The position numbers and the translations under genes are program-made. From a virus: a stretch of DNA of 26,060 nt. Positions within the stretch are counted from its first letter, which is position 1. Every line of letters starts with the position of its first letter. A model generated the notes under the pieces. The model saw only the letters and a program-made list of their open reading frames with translations, was not told the origin of the DNA and did not search any database. The stretch covers positions 1 through 26,060 of the IMG/VR virus record IMGVR_UViG_3300032240_002097. One strand, given 5' to 3'. This document shows positions 10,001 to 16,457 of the stretch, piece by piece.

Positions 10001-13000
10001 CAGTTGTGGCATCTAATGTGATTTGATTAGGTCTTGTTGGATCTGATGATACAGTTGTAGCTGTAGCATGTAGACGTATAGAACTGATCTGGTATGTGCT
10101 ACCTGTAATAACCTGTAACACATAGTATGTTGTACCTGTCTTGATATTACCAACAGTTGTAGCATAGGTAATAGCACGGCCAACTTGATACTGTGAAGTA
10201 TCGCTGGTATTAACAATATTGCCAGTCGTTGAAGTTGATGACACTGTGTTTGACACAGTAACAGCTTTTACATAGTAATAGTTTGATGTGCTGAAGTTCA
10301 GCTGAGTCATTCCGCCTATACCAGTAAACTTGACCTGTCTACCGTTGTACAGATTAGGAGCAGCTGACAATGTTACTACGCAAGGACTTGCTTTGGTAAT
10401 CGCACTAACAGTACCTCTAGCTGTAGCTACTGTTGGGTTTGTCAAGTTCTTGATCTTTAAGCTGGCGTATTCGTTAGCTAGCCCACTGTTATATGTTGTG
10501 TAAGAACTTACTTCGTAGATACTATCTTGGTAACCAAAAATCATACCACCAGTTCCGCTAGTGCTAGGATAGATTGTAGTACCATTAATCTGATAAACAA
10601 CTCGAGCAGCATCTATTGCTTGTAGAGGTTGTATAGCTATGCGATCGTCACCAGCTGTGCTGTGTCCGATAGGTAATGCGAAGTTAGCATCAGTTTTCTT
10701 AACAGCCAGTGACACATACGAGAAGCCGTCTCTGGTTGTTACGACCACGTCTTGAGCAACAGCCCCGACATCGCTATATGGGTTAAACGCTGTAACTCTG
10801 ATAACACTAGTAGTTGATTCATCGAACACAAGAGCTGTACTAGGTCTTGTGGCAACAATATTTTGCTTGCCGCCAATTACTAATTCTCCGTTCTGTCTGA
10901 TTACAACAGGCTTTCCGTTTGTAACGGTATTAGCAAGTCCTGTAGAATTTGCTGATGCTACTGACAGGCTCAGAGCAGCAACGCCATCAGGAAGACCACT
11001 GGTATTAACACTGGTGATAGTGTATGATTTAGATCCAATCTTGATTGTGCCGCCAGCATCGCCGGTGTGATCAATATCAACAACGCAACCTTGTCTCGGA
11101 GTATATGAATATCCTGTAACATACAGTGTCAAAGATCCAGTTGGGTTAGTTAATGCTAGCCCATCATTTTGATAGACAGTGGCTGTTTGTACTAATGGGA
11201 ACTTGTTGGTAACTGAGTCTGGAACTTCATTAGGGTCAGCACCCTCAGCTCGTAGAGCATAGACACCGTTACAGCATGAACCGTTTAGCGCACGGATCTG
11301 TCCACCGTTGTTGGCAAAGAACGCAGTGTAGCAGTAATATGTGAACAAGCTAACAGATTCAATTAATCCGTTGTTGGTTGCTACAATGCCGTATCCTAGA
11401 TCGTTAACCTGTGTAAAGTCATTGTTCAACATAGACTTGTTACCAGGTGTACTTAGGATCAGCTTGCCACCGACCATGCCAGTGTATGGAGTATCCAACA
11501 CGCACTTATATTGCGGATAGATATCTGGAACTGTGCTGCTGTCACCGCCGCTGATAATTGAATTGAAATAACTGAAAGCGTTATCAATAGTACCAATTAC
11601 TGTGTTAGCATCGTCTGTTAACACCTGCGCTGCTTGTAGTTGTGCTTTGGTTAGAGTGTTATTAACAGTTTGATAGAACGCTAGAGTATGTGTGCTGCCG
11701 GTACCTGGACCAGTTAAGTTTACAGCTATGCCTGTAGCGATTCCTTTTTCTTTTGCGATAACAAGATCAAATGACTCAAACAGTTGAATATTATTGCTGT
11801 CTAAAACATAGACATAATATGGCAATGAAGTCGACAATGTACCGCCGTCGGTAGTAATTGATGTTCCACCTCCGTTGCTATAGATAACTTTAGATCCATT
11901 GGTAAATGGATGATTGTTTATAGTCAAGCTGTCTGCTGCTATGCTAAGAGCAGCCGACGGATCAAATGTCTGTGTTGATCTTAAAGGTGATACAGGAGCA
12001 ATACCTTGTAATATGTTTTTAATCCATGTACCTAATTGTACATAGGTATCTAATGTAGCTGTTAATTCTCCAGCTGGTTGTACTGACAACCCTTGTTTAA
12101 AATAGAAGTATGCTGCTCGTAATGTTTCGTTATAGTCACCGAACATATCGATTGATATGGCATCGATCACTAATCCTACATCACGCTTACAATAATCTGA
12201 TTTATATGTAGCTGCTACATCTGGGTAGAAAGTGCTGATATATCTTAGAGCTTCTACCTGTAGCATTTCTTTATTAGCTGCTATCAGTGCCTTGCCCTTG
12301 TAGATGTTAGCACCATCTTCTACAATATTGGCTATGATATCAAAACATTTTCCTACAGCCGCTGCTGCTGCCCCACCATCTGTGATGGAAGGAATAGTAG
12401 TTTGAGCTGCTGTGCCATATGTAGGCGAATACAACGGAGTTTGATTTACTACAGCGATCGCCATTAATTTAGCTTGACGGATAGCTGCGGCTGTTTGCGT
12501 TACTTGACCTGAAACTAATGTTGACCCGCCGGAGAAGTATCTACGTCCAGCCTGTGAACTGTTTCTATATCCACCATACAAGATATCTTCGATAACAGCA
12601 TCAACAATCAGGCCCATGTCTCTATAACATGTATCAGAGTTGAACACAAATGAGTTACCGTATGTGTGTTGGATCCATGCTACAGTTTCTGTCTGGATAA
12701 AAGTTCTATTGGCTGCTAGAAGTGTTTTAGCACTAAAGCTGCCTACTTCAGTTTTTGTGGCTAGCGTAACTCTATACAAGTTACTGCCATAGTTAAATGA
12801 TACAGGCAATTGAGGTTGTCTGTATAGGCCACCGATTGTAATCTGTGTGCCGTCATCTGTCTTGTCTAACAGTACACCAGTCATGTTAGAAACAAAGCCG
12901 TCGACGAATTGACCACCTGCGAAACGTTTAGAGTTATTGCTTCCTGAGAAGCTTGAGCCAACCTGCATGTATGGCGATTTAGCAGACACTTGACCTTCTG

Positions 13001-14903
13001 GATCAAGCACCATCATGAATCCACCATGCCCTTGTACGCTACAGTTTCTTACAACTACAGCATCGTTTGCCAAGAACACATCCATTTCTCTGTTGTCTTT
13101 TGGTGTGCTGGCGTAATCTAAAGGATCAGTTAGATAATGATATCCATATTCTGTAGTTGTTAAACGCAGACTGTCAAACAAAGGATCTCTGCGGAAAAAT
13201 ATTCTAGACCATGGACTTTGGCTGACACCTGGTTTTGGTCTAATCTGTACACGTCTAAATTCTGTACCTTTGATAGATACGTTGGCAGCTAGCTTGATTG
13301 GAAAGTGTTCGTAGTAGATACCTGACTCTACTTCAATAGTAACCTGTGCGTTTTTGGTTTCTTGTCCATACTCTACTCTTTCACCTATAGCGAAGTTTCC
13401 AGTAAGTGTTTCAATATCAAATAATTCTCTACCGTTAGAATCTCTGGATGTAGTAAAGCTAATGATTCTAGCCACTGCTCCAGAAGTCAATCCACGTAGT
13501 AGTTGTCCATCGGCTAAGTCGTTGTCAGCATCCGTACCGAAGTTTTCTGTTACCAATCTCAGTCTTGGTAGATAGATGTTGATGGTAGGAATAGCAGTGT
13601 AGCCTGCTCCGCCTGTAACTATGTCTAGCTCTTTAACTTGACCAGCTACTACGACTACTTTAGCTTCAGCTCCACTACCACCGCCACCGCCGCTGAATAT
13701 AACAGATGCTGATCCATAGTTAGTACCAGCGGCTGTTACTATTAGCTGTGTTACTTTAAAAGTTGCTGAGACTCTAGCAGCACCGTTACCAGTACCACCT
13801 ACTAAGGTAATATTATTGATACTATCAGGTAATGATATGTATACACCTGGCTCTAGGATTTCAAGCCCAGTAATGCCGCCAGTGGCATCTTTGCTGACTA
13901 CTCGTAACTGTGTTGGTACAGTAGGGTTACCGCCTGAGAAGCTTAACACATCGTTAATTTCGTATCCAACGCCTGCGACAGTGATAGAGATCGAATATGC
14001 TCCTAATCTAGCAGAACCAGTAGCACCGGCACCAGACAATGGAGATTGTATAAATGAGTCTACGGTACAAAACTTGGTACCATAGTCGTATGTTAATGTT
14101 TTTCTATAAGGACCTAATTCTAACGGAGCATTCTTAATAATCTGTTCAGCTACTTGTGCTGCGTAAGAAATACTACCATAGGCTGCTGACCAAGAACGAC
14201 CACGTTGGTTAAGTGGAAGATCTGTTCGGTTATCTGAGCCGTTTGATGTAACGTATAAATTCGCTGCGCTGGTAAATGTTTTGTTATCAACGTATACTTT
14301 AGTAGCAGCAATTAAACCGTTGTAGTTCACGTCATCTGATTGTATAGGGCTACGTGAAAGCACTAATGGGCCTGTCATAGTGCCCCAGTCAGCTCTAGTT
14401 AAATTGGTTACAGGATCACGGGCGTCAACGCCAGCTATAGACATCTTTGTGTCTACATACTGTTTTGTGGCAGCATCCGTTCCTAACTGTGCTTCAGATA
14501 GATTAGTTAATCGTTTAAAGTTGGCATTTAAGTTAGCGGCAAGTGTAGGGGTAGAGTCGTTAATAAGAGCAGATGCCAAAGAACTGAATCTAATAACACC
14601 AGCATCTGTTTGGTTAATAACCAGTGTAGAATCGCCTACTAGTTGTTTAAAGACTACCTGTTCGTTAGTGCCGTCTACGACTAGAATTTTGTTATTATCA
14701 GAAGTTAGATACTCAGCTGGACGTCCGCCTGCTTTTGCTGTCTTAAGTACATCGGATAATCCGATAAAAGACAGTTTACCTTCTAGTCCTAGTACAGCAT
14801 ATAGCTCTGTAAAATTTTCATTGACTTTCTGGAAACTGTCGCGAATACTATCGCCTGTACCGTCATTACCTTCTATGCCGATATTGATATCTTTTCTTGC
14901 CAT
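7035..14903 (-). CDS. Giant (2622-aa) virion structural / tail-fibre protein
   Basis: This is the largest gene of the window. Residues 1-40 carry the shared motif (MARKDINIGIEGNDGTGDSI, then FQKVNENFTELYAVLG). Around residues 520-700 the phrases VTIEVESGIYYEHFPIKLAA, VVRNCSVQGHGGFMMVL and FAGGQFVDGF suggest a right-handed beta-helix similar to pectate-lyase-type fibre domains. Near 757 and 904 there is a duplicated Cys-containing helical module (SDTCYRDMGLIVDA and SDYCKRDVGLVIDA). Near 1160 stands MLNNDFTQVNDLGYGIVATN, strongly conserved in cyanophage structural proteins as I recall them. Residues 1450-2100 hold several V.FYGTTFG..SGTTYYV modules. The end (LAEYYTSDKEYAPGTVVEFG near 2500, then RVAGVVSTEPAYTMN) resembles the C-terminal domain of many marine phage fibres; it may be related to autoproteolytic fibre chaperone domains, but I cannot confirm that. 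A GGAG ribosome site and a late-type promoter precede it. Confidence 0.85.
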   Translation of the reverse strand: MARKDINIGIEGNDGTGDSIRDSFQKVNENFTELYAVLGLEGKLSFIGLSDVLKTAKAGGRPAEYLTSDNNKILVVDGTNEQVVFKQLVGDSTLVINQTDAGVIRFSSLASALINDSTPTLAANLNANFKRLTNLSEAQLGTDAATKQYVDTKMSIAGVDARDPVTNLTRADWGTMTGPLVLSRSPIQSDDVNYNGLIAATKVYVDNKTFTSAANLYVTSNGSDNRTDLPLNQRGRSWSAAYGSISYAAQVAEQIIKNAPLELGPYRKTLTYDYGTKFCTVDSFIQSPLSGAGATGSARLGAYSISITVAGVGYEINDVLSFSGGNPTVPTQLRVVSKDATGGITGLEILEPGVYISLPDSINNITLVGGTGNGAARVSATFKVTQLIVTAAGTNYGSASVIFSGGGGGSGAEAKVVVVAGQVKELDIVTGGAGYTAIPTINIYLPRLRLVTENFGTDADNDLADGQLLRGLTSGAVARIISFTTSRDSNGRELFDIETLTGNFAIGERVEYGQETKNAQVTIEVESGIYYEHFPIKLAANVSIKGTEFRRVQIRPKPGVSQSPWSRIFFRRDPLFDSLRLTTTEYGYHYLTDPLDYASTPKDNREMDVFLANDAVVVRNCSVQGHGGFMMVLDPEGQVSAKSPYMQVGSSFSGSNNSKRFAGGQFVDGFVSNMTGVLLDKTDDGTQITIGGLYRQPQLPVSFNYGSNLYRVTLATKTEVGSFSAKTLLAANRTFIQTETVAWIQHTYGNSFVFNSDTCYRDMGLIVDAVIEDILYGGYRNSSQAGRRYFSGGSTLVSGQVTQTAAAIRQAKLMAIAVVNQTPLYSPTYGTAAQTTIPSITDGGAAAAAVGKCFDIIANIVEDGANIYKGKALIAANKEMLQVEALRYISTFYPDVAATYKSDYCKRDVGLVIDAISIDMFGDYNETLRAAYFYFKQGLSVQPAGELTATLDTYVQLGTWIKNILQGIAPVSPLRSTQTFDPSAALSIAADSLTINNHPFTNGSKVIYSNGGGTSITTDGGTLSTSLPYYVYVLDSNNIQLFESFDLVIAKEKGIATGIAVNLTGPGTGSTHTLAFYQTVNNTLTKAQLQAAQVLTDDANTVIGTIDNAFSYFNSIISGGDSSTVPDIYPQYKCVLDTPYTGMVGGKLILSTPGNKSMLNNDFTQVNDLGYGIVATNNGLIESVSLFTYYCYTAFFANNGGQIRALNGSCCNGVYALRAEGADPNEVPDSVTNKFPLVQTATVYQNDGLALTNPTGSLTLYVTGYSYTPRQGCVVDIDHTGDAGGTIKIGSKSYTITSVNTSGLPDGVAALSLSVASANSTGLANTVTNGKPVVIRQNGELVIGGKQNIVATRPSTALVFDESTTSVIRVTAFNPYSDVGAVAQDVVVTTRDGFSYVSLAVKKTDANFALPIGHSTAGDDRIAIQPLQAIDAARVVYQINGTTIYPSTSGTGGMIFGYQDSIYEVSSYTTYNSGLANEYASLKIKNLTNPTVATARGTVSAITKASPCVVTLSAAPNLYNGRQVKFTGIGGMTQLNFSTSNYYYVKAVTVSNTVSSTSTTGNIVNTSDTSQYQVGRAITYATTVGNIKTGTTYYVLQVITGSTYQISSIRLHATATTVSSDPTRPNQITLDATTGLSLNQAIVFYGTTFGNLVSGTTYYVLAIVDSTHITVTATSGGTTAVNLTTATGDVYGGSVFQQANATVSSVSTYTALTKFELYSDAALTTPVNSSSYTTFTSGGTLSTIGGLSYNLNATNTNMSVYGGIRGNAAGNVTVNISTMRANGHDFLNIGTGSYADTNYPSDIYGPPVNSPDSAKEVREFNKGRVFYVSTDQSGNFKVGDYFGVDQGTGNLKIQAKINLSGIDTLRLRSGVEIYEFSNDTTMGGSGAANTQSVPTQNAVRSYIDSRLGLSNAGTIVTSGLVGPGYVARDGSLSMTGSLDVNSHQIKNLLVPTIGSSGANDAVPRNYITMSHLEDGPSIWAPSSTTYVKTVTVTSGNNFTVNNTTGIALYMPVVFSGTTFGGVSSGTIYYVASIGANTITISTSSSGTPVYTPTAATGSMTATIGGAQFGVKDADILAFTGTNANFTNTTLGGAITLARSGTSLTATLTSNLIVDSNVNYSAGIGQYKLSLNTLKAKSTDGVSITNYANQLTSAPRVTLTANGHGLSEGEAIVISGETGITSLNGQWKAYNVTTNTFDIALAVPSGTLNSGKVRAFGLLSSADSSIFTVSGTGQLSLVNSSSTSTGLQFSKIAYIDPAVYDATDNASLAGTSTKVLARRGTPATGSSGAGAVVPIDVRTIVEDGDGLSRAEVPLVGAVVRTAVGTGSGKFTTVAYASANTVSNIVQRDGTGAFSAGAVNLTSLTVTAATGTNATTGEITLTGGGAITASGSIGIKMTANSTTATVLSRILDNAGASAYYTLIRDGQGNPSIRINTGTTTGYQYNAYYATTHNFYDASGGAGTVNVGNGGYLSAGASTNTAQIVGNWQIGSGSRLQATWADLAEYYTSDKEYAPGTVVEFGGDAEVRQSSKQATTRVAGVVSTEPAYTMNAECPGTRVCVALQGRVPCKVVGKIQKGDLMISSQIPGVAISAGEVASPGTIIGKALETYDSDRIGTIEIAVGRL

Positions 14904-14936
14904 TATTAACTCCGATGAATTCTGAACCGCTCCAAA

Positions 14937-14944
14937 TATTTAGC
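14937..14944 (-). promoter_or_regulatory. Late-type promoter GCTAAATA for the giant fibre gene
   Basis: GCTAAATA on the minus strand lies 34 bases before the ATG of the 2622-aa gene. Start of transcription is predicted near 14931, giving a 28-base leader with a GGAG ribosome site. It is divergent from the late-type site at 14965-14972. Confidence 0.55.
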
Positions 14945-14964
14945 CCAAAATTCTACAAGCCGAA

Positions 14965-14972
14965 TGTAAATA
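14965..14972 (+). promoter_or_regulatory. Late-type promoter TGTAAATA abutting a start codon
   Basis: TGTAAATA ends only four bases before the ATG at 14977. With T4-late spacing, transcription would begin at about 14977-14978, giving an mRNA with no leader. No Shine-Dalgarno sequence is visible upstream of the ATG. Confidence 0.45.
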
Positions 14973-14976
14973 CTTT

Positions 14977-15264
14977 ATGTTTTTACGTAAAGAAACAAGG
15001 ATAGAAGAACATGTGCGTACTAGTAAACTAGGACACGAACATGTCTATAAGCGAGCCAAAACAGTGGCACTGTTCCGCTGCGACAACTGCGATGATAACT
15101 TTGAAAGAGAATTAAAGAAAGTCGATCACAGGAGATTGAGCAACAATTATTTTCATGTCTGCTCTAAGTGTGATGCTAAGAGATTCGCCCAACGCAAGGG
15201 CATAGAAAGAAAAACTATCTGGGATATGCCTGCTAGCAGTATGTTACCTGTTAGCAAATATTAA
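14977..15264 (+). CDS. Small zinc-ribbon protein, function unknown
   Basis: This 95-aa basic protein has two CxxC knuckles, C35-x2-C38 and C62-x2-C65, separated by 23 residues (FRCDNCD ... FHVCSKCDAKRFA). This is the geometry of a treble-clef or zinc-ribbon site binding one Zn. The N-terminal 30 residues are rich in His, Arg and Lys (EEHVRTSKLGHEHVYKRAK), consistent with nucleic-acid binding. There is no membrane segment or signal peptide. It stands alone on the plus strand between the divergent fibre block and the convergent iscA. Directly after its stop begins the structured element at 15274-15361. It could be a small DNA/RNA-binding regulator or a fragment of an HNH-type endonuclease, but the His-Asn-His residues are not evident. 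I recall similar small proteins in T4-like marine phages without an assigned function. Confidence 0.75.
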   Translation: MFLRKETRIEEHVRTSKLGHEHVYKRAKTVALFRCDNCDDNFERELKKVDHRRLSNNYFHVCSKCDAKRFAQRKGIERKTIWDMPASSMLPVSKY

Positions 15265-15273
15265 AGCTCACTT

Positions 15274-15361
15274 AGAGCGCCATTCCGGGGCACGACTCCC
15301 ATAACGCTCTGCCCAGCAGCCGGGCACACCCAAAGTAACGATAACGTCCTAAGGTAGGTGT
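15274..15361 (+). ncRNA. Candidate structured RNA with 23S helix-69-like segment
   Basis: The gap between the zinc-ribbon stop and the iscA stop is visibly richer in G+C than its surroundings and folds on paper into helices that abut without linkers. Helix 1 pairs AGAGCG (15274-15279) with CGCTCT (15305-15310). Inside it GGGG (15287-15290) pairs with TCCC (15297-15300). Helix 2 pairs GCCC (15311-15314) with GGGC (15322-15325). Helix 3 pairs ACACC (15326-15330) with GGTGT (15357-15361). The loop of helix 3 holds GTAACGATAACG followed by TCCTAAGGTAG. This matches the conserved bacterial 23S rRNA helix 69 region (GTAACTATAACG, then GTCCTAAGGTAG) except for one substitution and one missing G. Direction of transcription is unknown; the plus strand would make a mimic and the minus strand an antisense. 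It may also act simply as a bidirectional terminator, although it has no T-run. Confidence 0.4.
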
Positions 15362-15362
15362 T

Positions 15363-15689
15363 CTATATTTTAAAACTCTCACCGCACCCACAACGAGCAA
15401 CTTCGTTTGGATTGGTGAATTTGAATCCTTCATTAAGCCCTTCTCTAGCCCAGTCTATTTCTAATCCTGCTAGATACAGCTCGTCTTTAAAGCCGACTAA
15501 TAATACAAAATCAGGGTGACCATAGTTAGTGACTCCTGGTTCTGCTTCATATCTGTCTACGTATTCCATGACATAAGAATATCCCGAACATCCGGTGTTC
15601 TTAACACCAAGTCGTATTCCTACGCCAGTTCCACGCTTTTCAAGCTGCTGCTTTATTTTCTTACTGGCTTTGTCTGTTACGGTAATCAT
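15363..15689 (-). CDS. iscA: IscA/HesB-type Fe-S cluster assembly protein
   Basis: This 108-aa A-type Fe-S carrier or scaffold protein has the family's three cysteines in place: C34 in the NTGCSGYSY motif, and C100 and C102 in the terminal CGCGESF. These ligate iron or a transferred [2Fe-2S]/[4Fe-4S] cluster in a dimer. Length and start (MITVTDKASKKIKQQLEKRG) are normal for the family. A-type carriers receive clusters from IscU-type scaffolds and pass them to target enzymes. The gene overlaps the 3' end of iscU by 29 bases, so the two are almost certainly co-translated; the ribosome site (AAAGGC) is weak and lies inside iscU. It is the last gene of the SOD/Isc operon and converges on the structured element at 15274-15361. 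Single IscA/HesB genes are known in T4-like cyanophages. A phage iscU beside it is less usual. Confidence 0.92.
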   Translation of the reverse strand: MITVTDKASKKIKQQLEKRGTGVGIRLGVKNTGCSGYSYVMEYVDRYEAEPGVTNYGHPDFVLLVGFKDELYLAGLEIDWAREGLNEGFKFTNPNEVARCGCGESFKI

Positions 15690-16044
15690 GTATTGCTGCC
15701 TTTATTGCATCTTCCGCAAGTATTGAACAGTGGATTTTAACGGGGGGCAGCGCAAGCTCTTGGGCGATATCAGAATTTCTGATCTCAGTGGCTTGTTCGA
15801 TTGTTCGCCCTTTGAGCCACTCTGTGACGAGGCTGCTTGATGCGATTGCGGATCCGCATCCGTACGTTTTGAATTTGGCATCTTCAATGACTCCTAGATC
15901 ATTTACCTTTATTTGTAACTTCATAACATCGCCACAGGCAGGTGCTCCCACCATACCTGTGCCGACATTAGGTTCATCTTTGGCAAAGCTACCTACGTTA
16001 CGAGGATTTTCGTAATGGTCTAGAACTTTGTCACTGTAAGCCAT
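15661..16044 (-). CDS. iscU: IscU/NifU-like Fe-S cluster scaffold protein
   Basis: This 127-aa protein starts MAYSDKVLDHYENPRNVGSF, the classic IscU N-terminus. All active-site residues are present: C37 and D39 in GAPACGDVM, C63 in YGCGSAIASSS, and H105/C106 in the LPPVKIHCS motif, which is also the chaperone (HscA) recognition segment. IscU is the scaffold on which [2Fe-2S] clusters are built from iron and persulfide sulfur supplied by the cysteine desulfurase IscS. The full set of residues argues for a functional scaffold rather than a remnant. No iscS, hscA or fdx gene is in the window, so host partners would be needed. Its ATG shares one base with the stop of the 39-aa gene (TAATG), and its end overlaps iscA by 29 bases. 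Confidence 0.93.
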   Translation of the reverse strand: MAYSDKVLDHYENPRNVGSFAKDEPNVGTGMVGAPACGDVMKLQIKVNDLGVIEDAKFKTYGCGSAIASSSLVTEWLKGRTIEQATEIRNSDIAQELALPPVKIHCSILAEDAIKAAIHDYRNRQSQ

Positions 16045-16163
16045 TATTCACCCTTTTTAAAGAGTCCTTTGACTTTGTCTTCTAGTGCTACTGCCCAAGA
16101 AGGTTGTGGAAAATGCCAACCGATAAAAGCGCCGATTAGAATTAAGATAATTGATTCGATCAT
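16044..16163 (-). CDS. 39-aa single-pass membrane peptide
   Basis: A short gene (ATG 16163-16161, stop 16046-16044) is supported by a strong AAGGAG ribosome site eight bases upstream and by one-base overlap (TAATG) with iscU. The peptide starts MIESIILILIGAFIGWHFPQ. Residues 4-16 form a hydrophobic helix, followed by PQPSWAVALEDKVKGLFKKG, an amphipathic basic tail. The predicted topology is a short N-terminus outside with the basic tail in the cytoplasm. I recall similar peptides with a GW.FPQP.WA motif in other T4-like marine phages, without function. Its place between a secreted protein and IscU in a tight operon makes it a real gene. The role is unknown; a membrane anchor or modulator of the neighbouring proteins is speculation. 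Confidence 0.8.
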   Translation of the reverse strand: MIESIILILIGAFIGWHFPQPSWAVALEDKVKGLFKKGE

Positions 16164-16174
16164 TTTATTTCTCC

Positions 16175-16456
16175 TTAATTTTGTACTAAAACATTTCTGT
16201 AACAGTTACAGCCCGCATCTAGGATTGTTTCATAATGATATCCTACTGGCGGGTATTGATATACCACCGGTGGTTGCGGTTGTACATAAACTGTTCTTGG
16301 TTGTGTCAGAGCGTATCCTACCGCTCCTCCGATAATCAAAGGTGCTACCCAGTTATAATTACCTCCACGATAATACCCACCGTGTTGGTGATGCCAACCA
16401 TCAGCGAAAGCTGGGGTTGCCATTAGCATACTTAGTACGAGTGCTAATTTTTTCAT
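16175..16456 (-). CDS. Secreted/periplasmic His- and Tyr-rich small protein
   Basis: The start is taken at ATG 16456-16454 because AAGGAG lies six bases before it and because it yields a textbook signal peptide (MKKLALVLSMLMATPAFA, cleaved before DGW). An upstream in-frame ATG at 16480 would add eight residues inside the SOD gene. The precursor is 93 aa and the mature form about 75. The mature part has a His/Gly/Tyr-rich segment (DGWHHQHGGYYRGGNYNW), a glycine-zipper-like hydrophobic stretch (VAPLIIGGAVGYAL), a Pro/Gln/Tyr/Val segment and a CNC motif near the end. The ATG follows the SOD stop by one base (TAACATG). It probably acts in the periplasm or outer membrane. The His cluster and CNC could bind metal, but this is inference. 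It is unlike the phage spanins I know and has no lipobox. Confidence 0.8.
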   Translation of the reverse strand: MKKLALVLSMLMATPAFADGWHHQHGGYYRGGNYNWVAPLIIGGAVGYALTQPRTVYVQPQPPVVYQYPPVGYHYETILDAGCNCYRNVLVQN

Positions 16457-16457
16457 G

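Noticed and set aside
14380-14925. Plus-strand 181-aa reading frame opposite the start of the giant fibre gene
   Set aside because: It lies antisense to the conserved N-terminal motif of the 2622-aa protein, has no recognisable domain and no Shine-Dalgarno site.
15274-15325. Possible tRNA or tRNA-like acceptor/T-arm structure
   Set aside because: AGAGCG/CGCTCT with a GGGGCACGACTCCC hairpin looks superficially like acceptor plus T-arm, but there is no TTCRA loop, no D-arm or anticodon arm and no proper CCA end.
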